This document shows, piece by piece, positions 24,106-36,000 of a DNA stretch of 64,000 nucleotides; within the stretch, counting starts at the first letter, position 1; each line of letters starts with the position of its first letter. The stretch covers positions 248,001 through 312,000 of the forward strand of contig BSDZ01000042.1 in NCBI GenBank assembly GCA_030268105.1, read 5' to 3'. The stretch comes from Volvox africanus (taxonomy: Eukaryota; Chlorophyta; Chlorophyceae; Chlamydomonadales; Volvocaceae). The notes beneath the pieces were generated by a model, which searched no databases, was not told where the DNA came from, and worked only from the letters and a program-made list of their open reading frames with translations. The translations under genes and the position numbers were made by a program.

Positions 24106-26502
24106 GGGATGTGGCAGGCGCAGGAGGAAAGAACTGGAGATGAAGTCGGGGCTCCGACTGGGCTCCGAAGTCTCAGTTCGGGTTGCCTATGGGCCAAGGG
24201 GCCGAGATTCATACCGTAAAAATGTCCTTTTTCCTTGTGAATTTTGAATGCCATCGACACGAGCCAACCCGGGCCATGTTTGCTGGGATATGATGTGCCA
24301 GGACTTGGATAATGGGGCCCATTTGGCAGTGCCCTTCCAGAGGTGGTGTGCGTGTCGCCAACAATCAGCCTCGCTATAGTCGTATGAATACACGGATGTC
24401 GCTGGCAATTAGGTTATTAGATGCAATCACACCGATCTTACGAAAACCCAATCAATCCTACCATTTTGTTGCCCTTCGAAAGGGTATGAAGGGCGAGGTA
24501 GTATCGCCGTGGCTCCTGAAATTCCAGAACGTGATGAATCATGAGTGACCTTAGGGGCCTAGTTAAATATTAGTATAATGTCTTATACCTTGCATCGCAA
24601 TCGTAGAATGCAAACTTGCAACGCCTTCCCGTTGCTGGACATGTTCCATGCACATCGAAACTACCTCACAATCTAGTTACGTCCCACAAACTGGCACAAA
24701 GCCTATGCTTACGTGTAAGAGTATTATCTTTGTTCGTTGTGCAAGGGTTTTGTTCATGCGCAGTCAGACGCCATAACATGCTTATAAAAATCTGTCATCC
24801 GTGTCAAACCTACGAAATTTGATTTTATTTACATTATCTATGGCCTTAAATATGCGCTTGTTTTGGGTCAACTAGTCAATATACAGGGCCCACAAACAAA
24901 GCCTTGACAGGATCGGCGACGGAATAGCGTCATTCCACACCGAAATAACCCTTTAATTTTTTTATAGATTCATCTATCCTATTCGTTATACGTCCTTGTC
25001 CATGTTTATTCAAGGCCCTGGCCTTCATAACAGCTCTGGAGTTTGGGCAGATCCTTTTGAAATCGCCTTTTATCATTTTGAAAACTATCATACAAACAAG
25101 GTGGGATGCAGTCTACTGGGATGCTGTAGGGGGCCGGTTTCCGGTGCAACGGTTAACTTCGGATTGCGTTTATTACGCTCAGAATGTTGTCGGCTTGCAG
25201 CTGTGGTAACCAAGCAACAGTCACATGCGTAATGTAATGATTGATCCATGCACGTATTGGGTATATGTATGGTTACGGCTTATCTGGCCATTATTCAACA
25301 TAGAACGTAATACGGTAAGGTATCGCCAAAGCTCTCATACTTAGCAACCTCGTGCGCCAAATTAATTGCCCCCAAAAGTGCTGATCCGACCTCGAAACCG
25401 TCGTATTACCCTGTCTGGGGGCTGGACACGAATCCCAACGGCAGCACGTAACCCAACCCCAAAGCAGGCTGTACCGGTCATCAGCTGCCGCACCATATTT
25501 GCTTGCACCTTTCCACATCTTCGTGTTTTGTCTTGTTCTTACGTCCACCCCCTAGAGGAGGGTGTCCACCGGCCTCAGATGGCGTTAAGCACCTGGCTGT
25601 AGATATCGATTTAACTTTTTGCGCCTCAGCTTCGGCCCCAGGGGATGGTCACCTTCGGCCACCACCTTCGGCTTCAGCTTAGACATATTTCCGACTTGGT
25701 CACAGGTAACATTCCACCCAGTTTGCGTGCGAATCTTTGTGCGCAGCTGTGTACCGGTCATCAGCAATCTGCCAGTGCACGGACGTACCAAGCTGCGATG
25801 TTGCGTTACAGGCCGTTCGTCAGTAGCTACCAAGCAGTCACCAGCCAACAGACATACCAAGTTGACAACCAAGCTGTGCAGAATTTCAAACAGTCCCAGT
25901 TGGGAGTGCTTTGTTCCCGTATCCAGAGCTTTCGCTTGTCCTTAATTCTCAGTCCTTCGCTAGGCTGTGCCAGCTGCATAGCTCCCGCTTGTTCTCGTTC
26001 ATGGTCAGGCCGCGCTGGGGTGGATCGCTCATCCGTCCACCCCTCCAGAACCGATACTCAGTCCAAACCAGTATACTGTATCCGCCTAAAGTCTATTCTA
26101 ACGATGCAACTTACGTGTGCGTATGCCGTGTTGGCTTCCCATGCCTACACCCGGTGTGGGTCCAGTCCTACAAAAAGCGGTCCTTCTTCCCGTTCAACTA
26201 TACCATCAACTTTATTGACCGCACAACATAACGGGACTGCACAGATTATCCAGACCCGTAAGGTGTTAAGAACCCAACAAAGAGACTTACGGAGCCATAC
26301 ACGACCAAACGCGAAGTTCTCCATGCCGCACGATCCAAATCGGCCAATATGTACGCAATCTTTGGCCATGAGGCAGGGGTAACTTAAGCAGCTTGACATT
26401 GACCAGGCTCCCTCTGGCCTCTGCTGGGCCCGGCTGTTGGGCTTAACACATACGAAACCTTAGGCCACCGGCCGCGCCGTACAACATCACCGCCAACTAC
26501 AC
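24106..26502. other. Intergenic, one long unassigned frame
   Basis: No recognised gene. An open frame of 245 codons runs on the plus strand at 25645-26382, and a shorter overlapping one at 25911-26231 ends VWVQSYKKRSFFPF and a further 11 residues. Neither resembles a family I know. The second has a faint similarity to the C-terminal part of cystatins, the family of the next gene, but lacks the QxVxG loop. Both are treated as unproven. The region 24240-25600 shows nothing. Confidence 0.25.
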
Positions 26503-27237
26503 TTAAGGGTTGACGTACTCGTAGTGGAACTTGGTAATTTGGTTGGCATGGTCCTCCCCATCGTTCCGTCCGGCCAGCCAGGGACGGCTCCATACCGATG
26601 TATTGAAAATAACCTTTAAACACGACGGGGTGTAGAAAATCTTTCAGTTAAAAGAAGCGTCTTCTCACCTAAACGTCCACGACGATATGTAACAGTCATG
26701 GTGCTCATCTTCCAAGGCGAAAAATTTCTGCCCGACGGTGCATGTAGGTAATGGCGTTTCTGAGTCCTCATGAAAGCTATGATAAGCTAGCCTTAAACAA
26801 AGAAGAAGTGCTTTGTATATTTTATTAGTATACTAACAACGGCTGCAGAAAAATGACCCTGAGTCAAGCTAGTTTCCGGAGCCTTGGCGTTGGCGAGGTG
26901 TCGACAACACAATGCAGAATTTCACACTCACCTGCTGTCCATTTTTATCTTCCACGAGAAGCTCCAGGTTATACATCACACCGGCCACTACCTGGGTCTT
27001 GGCGGAGAGGATCTTCACGAGCTTCAACTCGCCCTCACGGTTCAGCGACGAGCACAGCCCGTTGCAGCTGTTCGTGTTAGCAGCCGAGACTACGTAATCA
27101 GCAGCAGCCTTGATACCAGGGTTCTCAGCATCCACCTCCACGATACCGCCTGCCAAGCCGCCATGGTCAGATTTCGCTTCCATATAAATTCCTGACAAAA
27201 CAAGGAAACTGCACAGGACGATAAAATATTTCTTCAT
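26503..27237 (-). CDS. Secreted cystatin (cysteine protease inhibitor)
   Basis: Cystatins block papain-like (C1) proteases with three loops that plug the active-site cleft. Three exons (27237-26932, 26727-26669, 26587-26503) close in phase to 149 residues. The first 21 or so residues form a signal peptide (MKKYFIVLCSFLVLSG), so the protein enters the secretory pathway. All three inhibitory elements are visible: an N-terminal Gly pair (GGLAGG), the first hairpin QVVAG, and a Pro-Trp in the second hairpin (SRPW). The helix reads AADYVVSAAN where phytocystatins carry LARFAV..HN, so the plant signature is only partly kept. Three Cys (SCNGLC, HDCYI) might allow a disulfide. The chain extends about 20 residues past the Pro-Trp. 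An in-frame ATG at 27261 would add eight residues ahead of the signal peptide. Confidence 0.85.
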
Positions 27238-27261
27238 CCTGCTGCTAATTCTAGAACTCAA

Positions 27262-29309
27262 CCTGTAAACCCTGTCTCAACTTTGCAAGGAAAGCGTTTT
27301 CCAATTTTATTGCAAATTCTTCCCCTTTGAAGCGGCGTTGGGTTGTACCGGTGACCGGTTGTACGTATGCAGTACACCACAGCCAGCCGAAGCCTGGAAG
27401 CCAGCCGCCCGGGTAGCCGAGTTATCAAAGTTCCAGCAATAAATCTCCTTAATGAAGCAGATGCTCAAGAGCTTGATAAATTTGTTAAGGGCGCAGCTGG
27501 GCATGCGTGCGTAGAGTCAACTAAATGACAAGCAGCGGCAGCTCCTATCGCGGATCTTCAGTAGCGGCATTTCTTATCACCTCCTGATCATGATAATGAT
27601 GGTTACAAGTCAGGAAACTCGTACCAGACCTCCAAACACACCGGTAATGTTTGTATGTCGTACACATCTGTCAACCGAAGCCCGCCGCTCGGGTTTAAGA
27701 AGTTTCGACTATACATCTTCAGGCAGTGTGTTCTTTTGTGAAGGTGGCCATTCCACGTGCATTTATAGGGTCGATTGAATGGCAAGCGGCGGCAGCACCT
27801 ATCTATACAAAGCAGAAGGCAATTTGACATCAGAAGCTCCAGGACTCTCCACGAAATTGTAGAACCCTGCAGTGACATTGTCGCGATGCTCACGAAGCAT
27901 TTCCGGAAAGCGCAACATGACGCGCGCAGACAGGCGTAACGAGTAAATCCACCTGATTTCACTCCCTCCGATCTTTTGCTTCATTATCGTTACGAGCTCT
28001 TTAGTCATTACCACATACCACACACATTACTAAAGTACCAGCAACGTCGTATCTGTGGGCTTTTACTAACAAGCATGTTCATCACTCTCCAACACTAGTC
28101 GGCTCGTGTCAGCTGGTATGGAAGGGACACGAGACCCAAACATAGGATGTCCTTGCAGCTTCACTGTTCTTAAATTATGTCAGCAAAGCCTCACTGGAAG
28201 TGATACGAAGCCAATCAGAAAAGTTACTGTCATGAGTATGAGGGAAGCTGGGAATATATCTGTAATTACGGGTAGCTGGCAAGGTTCAAGACAACGCGGC
28301 TGAAGGTGACTAAACTGATGGCGCTTGGCGTAGGTCGAGGCAGCATCCATGAGCCAGTCGAACGCAACAAAGCTGAAGTGGGCTGGGGGGGCCTTATTAT
28401 GCAGCGTTGTGCAATGGTGAGTGCACATCTTCCCATCATAGTTAACCATGTACAGGGGCCTTGCGCTATCCCACCTTCCCCCGTGCAAGTGAATTCGTAC
28501 AGATACCTATAGCGCCGGAAACGTAGTTCGAGTTATACATGTACACGAACCCATGAGGGATGTCATCCTTTACCGGGAGACCACCCAGAGACACCTGGGT
28601 GGCGGCGGGTTGCATTCAGTGCACTGCTTTGTATTGTATATGCATATTCTCATTCCCTTGCTGTCTGATTAGATCGGCCTCTCGGTACCATATCCGGGAT
28701 TAGCCACAGAATGTGAAACCGGCGCCACATCCACAAACGATGTGGCGAGGCTTGACAGGAGACAGCAGCTCTTGTGAATGCGCCTAGAAGAGCCCAAATT
28801 GACTCTCCGGCGCAACTCATCGACAGATTCGACTTAGTAGGCTGGATAACCCGATTCAGAAACACACATGTAAACATAACAACAAGTCCTACACGTCAGA
28901 ATGACAATGTTCCAAATGGCTGGCCAGGTGCCAACCGTTCGCAATTTGGTTCGTTCCGACAGGCCTGCTTGCCTGCCCAGGCGCATGCCTCACATGGGAT
29001 ACCAATATCAGCTTAGCGCACGGCCGCTGTCCGCTTACGAGTCACACGTCCCCCGGCAGGGGCCCCTCCATGCGCCTGCTGCTGCGGGGCCTGCTGCTGC
29101 TGCGTTCCAACCGCCGGCGCTGCTTGAGTCTCCGGGAAAGGCGCGTCTTGCATCTGCGTGCGTTGAGAGGGGTCTTGACAGCGTCAAAGACAGCGGTGTG
29201 GGGACAGCGTCTTTGCCCCCACACCGTCCCCCTAAGACAAGTAGTCTCAACCATCCTCCACAGCAAAGGTCAGGGTTTTACCTCAGTTAACAGGGAGCTG
29301 TCATGCATC
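27262..29309. other. Intergenic, no gene recognised
   Basis: Several short frames exist (for example 27799-28023 and 28180-28488 on the minus strand), but none has a recognisable family or a clean exon chain. The stretches around 27340-27440 and 27640-27710 share short similar blocks (CCGAAGCC with flanking GTAC-rich sequence), which suggests an old local duplication. The 3' UTR of the RNase P p30 gene, or a further 3' exon of it, may lie near 29040-29300. Confidence 0.35.
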
Positions 29310-32300
29310 TCACCACATTCCGCGTCTGCTAACCGACGGTTTCACCACCCGCGTCAGAGACCGCCACTCCACCATCACGGCAAGCAGTTGATAGCCTTCT
29401 GGTGCACACGAAACCCTCCCTTTTCCCGCTGCGCTTAAAAGTTGTTCTGAATCGCAAGTTTCTTTCCCCATGTTCCCGGTCCTCCGTGAGTGCTCTTTGC
29501 CATGGCACACCTCCACATCCACTGCCTCCACCGCCCTCGTAGCCTCCGCCCCCACCGCTGTTGCCGCTGCTGTAAGTTCCGCCGCCGCCGCAGCTGCCGC
29601 TGCAGAAGCCGGTACGGTGGTGGTTCGCCTGCCAGCTAGCCTGGCTGCCGCATTTGCCAAGACTGCCCGAGGAGCAAGGCTCACCGCATCCTGCAACATC
29701 AACCGCGAAACACCGGTCCGTTGTTTTCCTGCATCACCCCTTTCCCAGGCCGCATCTTACACCGATTAGCCCCCTCTTTCCCCGCTATTTAGTCTACGAA
29801 GATTGCGCAAAAAGAATTTCTTTATGGATTTTGGCCTTTATTTCCTGCCACCCACGCCCTCACCTGAGCCTGTTTTAAGGTCATACCAAACATCGTGGCC
29901 ATGTGTACCACTTCCAGCGGTGATCGCACTTCAGAAGCGGAACGGGCGGAGCTGCTTATGAGGATGTTCTGTTCGGGTTCAAGGGATAAGGTGCGTTTTA
30001 AGAATCCGGACGCAGCTTCGAAAGGTATTTCTCCCCTGACTCCTGACTTGGGGATGTTGAGAGTGCTTTGGAGGGAAGAGCCGTTGTTCCCCTTCTGCTT
30101 ACGGATTGCTACATTATTGCGCAACGCCGTATAATCGTCAACAGGACACCCCAGGAAGCCATGTACTGCTATGTCCCCGAGCTACTGCTTTACCCGAACC
30201 CAACCCATTCCGATGCAATCTCAATCTCAACCCGACATAAACCTCCGGAAACCCGAAGTATAAACCCATGTGTATTAATACTTGAATGGTTAGTTGTCCA
30301 GGATGCATCAATGCGAAATGACATGCTCAGCAGGAAGTCTGTCGGCTGTTGGTTCGTAACGGGCATGTTTGCAGGTACGGCTTTGGCATGCAGGAGACTC
30401 TGCGGGTCCGAGCACGCGGGTTTGTATTTCACCTGCGCCTTCAGCAATTTCCACGCACAGCTAGTCTCGTGGATGGGTGAGTGTGACACGGAAGGTCAAT
30501 TGAAGGAATGCGACCCCGTGACCAGGTGACGTGGTCGGTCCTGAGTGCGCCTCCCAGTCGTCCAGGGAATGCCGGAAACGTCCGGGCTGACGACAGGGCC
30601 TACCAGGATCTTAAACTCACCCGTCCACGTGTCAGACGCACCAACATTTGTGCATTGCAAAAGAGGCTTCGACGGGCGCTGGGGTCCCGCAGAGCAGGGG
30701 CGTAGCAGATCTGGGACGGGCGGTTGAGGGTCAAGGAGAAAAGGAGATGCTAAAGGACAACCCATAGCGCGGAGGTTGGCGTAGATGGGGTGCAATGACA
30801 GCGAGTCAGGGAGTCAGGGAATCAGGGAATCAGGGAATCAGGGAATCAGGGAGGCACAACCCCGGAGGCAGAAAATTCGGGCAAGGCGTCAGAGGCACGT
30901 ATGGCAACCACAAGGCATATGCGGTGGGAGCCGATATGATGTGCAACCCCAATGTCTCAAATGACCGGTATAGTATGGAACTAAAACTAAACAACAGCCA
31001 TCCCCCAACCTTTAATAAATACCATTTATCTTATTGTACTATAAACCTATGGCGTTTATGATTTCCCATTCAGGACCGCCATTGGCCTGGGAATATTAAT
31101 TATTATAAATATTATTATAAATACTCTCATTCCACTCCTGCTGTTGCCGCTCGTTCCACAGAATGTCGTAATTTTGTAATAACATATTATTACAGCATTT
31201 TGTGATAAATAAGTGTTATTATAACATCCATTACCTCAAAGTAGATGCCACGTTTAAGCGCTGCCTGAATTGAATCCGCCCGCGGCTTAAACCGACACAT
31301 GTTCTGCCAAAGCTCCAAAGAAATGACATCCACGGGCAGATAAGTGCATGCCTTGGAAGGAGTGAAGCGGCACATGCCAAGGAATATAGGTCATACTGAG
31401 AAGGCGGGGGAGTAAAAAACACAATTGTCCAAGTCGCAGATGTACAGTTGGGCGCTGGAAGGACTTAGACATCCGGTTGGGCGATAATGACATCGTACGA
31501 CAGATATCGCTTCTTTGAAGGGTTCTACGTTGCCTTAACAGACCTATGCGTAGGCCTGCCTTTTCATTCGACTTGCGTTATGCCATTTCTGTTATTATAG
31601 CTTTATCAAGAACACACACAGACACACACAGACACGAAGACAAGCAAACAAAGAAACACCATGTCGACCCACTCACTGCACTCATAACTCACACTTCATA
31701 CAGCATTCTCTGTAGAGCTCCACCCGCCGCATAAATATGGTGTTGGTGATTTCCTCTGATTGTATCAATGACATTGTAACCATTACATACGCGCATTGGC
31801 GGAACCCCGTGACTGCTCTTAGGGGGAAGTCACGGTTCCCACCTGATGCAGTACACGTTCATTCGTTGTCGAGATGGACACTATGTCGTACGACCGTAAG
31901 ATGTCTCTGGAGCTCACTAACTGGGAGGTCTGAACCACATCCGCTGCGATAAAGTTAAGGCGCTTGAGCTGCCGAAGATGGCATGGAGGCAGCGGCGCCG
32001 CCGCCACTGCCGCTGCCGCTGCTGCTCTTGTTGCAGACACACCCTTGGCAGCGGAGGTGGGGGCGGTGAAGAGGCTGCTGCCTGGCTGAGCGGTAATGGT
32101 AGTCACGACAGCACCACTCCGTAGGAGCAATGTGCGCTTTGCATCGGCACTGGCGGAAGCGAGCGCTGCATCGCTCATTGATTCTAAGGAGCACCTGTTT
32201 TGGGAAGGGTTTGGAACGGATAAGGATTGGAGCGGATCCAGGGATGGCCCAGGACCCCAGCGCTCGCCGTCGAGTATGACTTAGGATTACGACAGGTCGA

Positions 32301-32673
32301 AGATGGGTTTATTATTGGGAGCTCCTACTTCGCTTCCTGATGTCAGCGGTTGTGTCAACTTTGTTTCAATTCAAGGATATAACCCATCATCTGGCTTTTA
32401 GGGTCTCGGTACTGATCCATTCAGCGGGTGCTCATATATTTGAAAGGATAACGATGGGGAGCTATAAAATGCGGTGAATAAGGCGAGATGGAGATGAGCA
32501 TGGGGCCAACCCGCAAGCCCATAAGTTCCGCACTTGTCAGCCGGAGTCAATCGTCCCGTTGCACTATGAACGCTTGCGATCACATCGTATCCGCGATTAA
32601 GGAGCGCCACAACACGTTCACGGTGCTGCGGCGGCTCGATAGCGTCGTTCGGAAGGAACAGGTCGGCAAGCAT
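29310..32673 (-). CDS. RPP30: RNase P/MRP protein subunit p30 (RPP30/Rpp1 family)
   Basis: A protein subunit of nuclear RNase P and RNase MRP, which trim tRNA 5' ends and process rRNA. Six exons (32673-32534, 32194-31843, 31351-31235, 30710-30621, 29968-29864, 29690-29310). The first five junctions close in phase. The chain follows the family's PHP-like TIM-barrel order: MLADLFLPND, RGYDVIASVHSATGRLTPAD, LKRLNFIAADVVQ with SYDIVSISTTNERVLHQAC, VDVISLELWQ with LKRGIYFE, CYAPALRDPSARRSLFCNAQ with LVRLTRGRNILISSSARS, then EVRSPLEVVHMATMFGM. An Ala-rich insert sits in exon 2 and an Ala/Thr-rich tail follows in exon 6. If exon 6 is read to its stop the protein has 394 residues. A donor inside exon 6 (after VDVE) could instead lead to another 3' exon, so the C-terminus is uncertain. 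Confidence 0.9.
30803..30850 (+). repeat. Six tandem copies of an 8-base unit
   Basis: Two copies of GAGTCAGG followed by four of GAATCAGG, in an intron of the RNase P p30 gene (30711-31234). Perfect within each variant, so probably a young or actively slipping minisatellite. Confidence 0.9.
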
Positions 32674-33089
32674 GGAAGCTCTATTGAATATATGTCAATA
32701 GGTTGAAAACATACGCAGTTATCCTGGTGGTGCAAATAATTCCAAGGTGCATTTCAATTATATATGGCCGAACATCGACGCGCTGACGAGCGGGTGGTTG
32801 AGAGAGGCAGGCCAAGTCAGGTGTGGAATGAAATACTCTGATACAATCGGGGTTAAGCTTTCTCTGCAGCTGAAAACTTCAGCTATCGGAAGGAGTTGAC
32901 CGTTTTTTGTTGTCCTCCAACAGTTGATTGTGGCTAGTGGACGGCAGGATACATGCAACATCTTCATATTATTGGCAGGTAAATGGTATAGTTTTTAGTT
33001 TAACGACAGCCCGATTGTAAAGGTTGACGTGAGGGTGCGGCGAAAGACTTCTTTTTGTCCAAGCTAAATTAGACTTAGACGAAGACAAT
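32674..33089. promoter_or_regulatory. Bidirectional promoter region, RNase P p30 / KANSL3-like
   Basis: This is 416 bases between divergent ATGs (32673 minus, 33090 plus). Both promoters must lie here or in unseen upstream exons. No conserved element is assigned. Confidence 0.45.
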
Positions 33090-36000
33090 ATGGTTAGGTT
33101 CCAATGGCACGTCGAGGATGGTCTTGGAGCCAGCGTTGGTCCAGGGCAACTGGTGTATCTTAGGGACCATGGCGTCCTGCAAGCTATGGTTGAAATTGAG
33201 GTGCGGCGTTGGGCCTCAAGTTTGCTGCTCACACATGCGCAAACATGTTCGCTTGCTTTTCAACAATCCTGCCAGTCTTTGGGTATTGGTGGCAATGCCC
33301 GAAGGTGCACTGCAGGTCCCCCAAGCTTACGTATCGCGCTAACCCACGCGCCAATCCCCCAACGAATCCAAATCCCCCCCTCCTGCCCTCCTGCCCGACT
33401 GCAGATGCCTGGCGGGGAGGGACCATTGGACGCGTGCATGAACATTCCACCAAATTACAACACGGATTCAGGGGTGCGTCGGCAATTGTTCGCCAGCATC
33501 TTAATTCGCTAGGTCTTCGCCTCTTTAATTATGTTCAGTCCTTTCAATCATCGTTCCATAGCATCCTAGGGTTTACAGATCCCCCACAAGTTTACGGCTG
33601 GGTTGACAGCAGCGCACTGAGCGAGTGAGCTCAAAGTGAGATTTAGTTTGCGGCAGTGTGTTCACTGCTTTCCTATACAATACCATAAGCAATGAGGAGC
33701 CCTTGAGGGTGTGTGTGACCATCCGAAGACTGGAACACTCACACGGGGCGTCTAGCATAGTCAGCTGACTGTGCGTCACAGACTGCCTCCTACTCCCGCG
33801 CCCTTCATCGGGCGTTTCTTGTTTGAATCCATTGTGTGTGTCTGTGTGTGTCTGTCTACCGATCTATTGATTTGTTGTCAATCCGTCTGTCCGTTCCATG
33901 CCGGCATACGTCTACTCGCTACGCTAGGCTAGGCTTCACGTGGCCTACCCCGCGGGCAGGCTTGCACAGTCCTCTCTGCCTGCTCCTACCGCTTTGCTTC
34001 CCCCCCCCCCCCGTCAGGTCAAGGAGCTCGGTATCGTCTTCGCGCATGGATCGGACGTCAGTGACTGGCGAGGCCGTCTCTTGACTGAGCTAGCGGTCAG
34101 CTTAGCAAGAATGGGTGAGTCATGAACAATATCAATCCAACAATCAAACTTGTACGTTCAAGACTCAAGGAGGATCTCCAGGTGCAACCTCCCATACGCA
34201 TTTTGGTTTTATCAACACGCGTTTCTGTTTCGCCAGCTTACTGCGTGACTACAGCTGTGTGTAGGTTGGGGCGTCCCCTGCCGCACTCCACCCCCTGTGC
34301 GACCGCTGCATCGGTTCCGTGCCGGTGCGCATCCAGAGCACCTTTCCCCGGTGTCCTCATCTTGCTCAGTCAGCCAGGACATACCCATCCTACCTCTTCC
34401 ACCTTCCTGTGCTTCTGAGAATCTCGTGCTTGCTGATTTTCATACACCACACAGATTCACGCCGGGTCCTAGCCTTCCACTGACGCTGGGCCCTTTTCCT
34501 CAGGCTTCCTTGTCATGCGGCACATCAGCCACCCAAGCGTCACAGAGGCGCGACGCGTGGCTATGTTTGAAAAGGTCGCTGACGTGGCCGCCACAAGCCC
34601 CTACGCCCGCGGCGTAACACGATGGGTTCTGGCAGGTCAAGGGGGGGGTGCACGCGTGGCCGCTCTGGCGGGACACCGCGTACGCAGCGCCGTCGGGGGT
34701 TTTGTGTTCATGTCGTATCCCCTCAAGGTGCGCGGATGACTGTCAGACCTCGGACGTGTGGAGGACTCGAAAACATAATTGTTGTTAAGTGGGATCAATG
34801 AGCATCTTAGCAAACACGATTCTTGAATGCAGACGGACTGCATAATGTGGGTTGAGGGCAGTGAACGTGCAGTTGTTGCCGTAGGTAGGCACATGGTAGG
34901 AAGTTCTGTGCGAAAAACGGCTGGAAATTCCTCAACACCGGCTGCCTCCACCAACTTTACTCCTGTCCGTCCCGGCTGTCGCCTTCGGGCAGGAGGCACC
35001 TGAGACGCCCCTACCAGAGGACGCAGGCGCGCAGGCTGCTGGGGTCCCAGCTCCATTTGCGGCTTCATCGCCTGATTCGTCAGGGCCGCTGCTGGGCCTA
35101 ACTGCGCCGGTGCTGTTCGTGACGGCATCCACCGACCCGCTAATCAGCGAAACGGCGCTGGTGGAGCTCGGACCCCGCATGTCTACGCCAGACGTGCGGT
35201 CTGTGGTGCTGCCGGTAGGTGTCAGACAGAGGGCCTGCAATGTGGAGGTCCGATTCTGGGTCAGGATCAATGCAGGGGCCTACGGTACGGCGGGCTCCAG
35301 GAGGACACCGTCGTTCCTCAATTTGTATAATCCCTTAATTTTCGCGCTCAGGTGCTCTTCTCGAAAATTGAGCCGCAATTGCTTGACCTTATTAACATGC
35401 TGCCACCTATTGCATCGCACTCGTCATCATCATCATCGTTACGTGCCCTGAAACCCCGACCGTAACCCCTGATGATGATAACTGCGCGCAGGACGTTGAC
35501 TCGCATTTTAGAACCTTGACCGGCAAGGGCCCCCATGCCACCACCTTGCGTGCTGTCAGCGCCGCACTACACGAGTTCCTCAACGGTGCGCACTCCTACC
35601 GCATGGACTATTGCAAACTTCCCAGGATATGGCGGGGCAGTGCTAGCTTGCTGGCCGCCGTGACCGGGGAAAATGACGTTAGTCAGGCCGCAAAGGAGAA
35701 GGACCGTCCGCAGCTACAGCGGCCTGCGTGCTTCAGGTGCGTAGTTTTAAACGTTTCGGCGTGGCACCAAAGAAGGAAAACCAAGGAAGTGAACAGTCAA
35801 GGCTGACTGATAGCTGTTTAGTTAATGCCATGGTTAGCTTTCAACTTGGACACCTCAGAAAGTTTCTTTACTTTCCGTGCCTCCATTTTCCCGCGAAGGC
35901 CTATCCCATCTGGACCTCCGCCACAAGCCCAACAGCCGCCGGTAGGGGTGCAGGCTGCGCTGCCATACGGGCTGACCGCGTCGGCGGCACAAGCCCTGGC

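Noticed and set aside
29035..29266. A final exon of the RNase P p30 gene at 29.04-29.27 kb
   Set aside because: An open frame exists, but its content does not resemble the family C-terminus and the donor in exon 6 is uncertain. The stop at 29310 was preferred.
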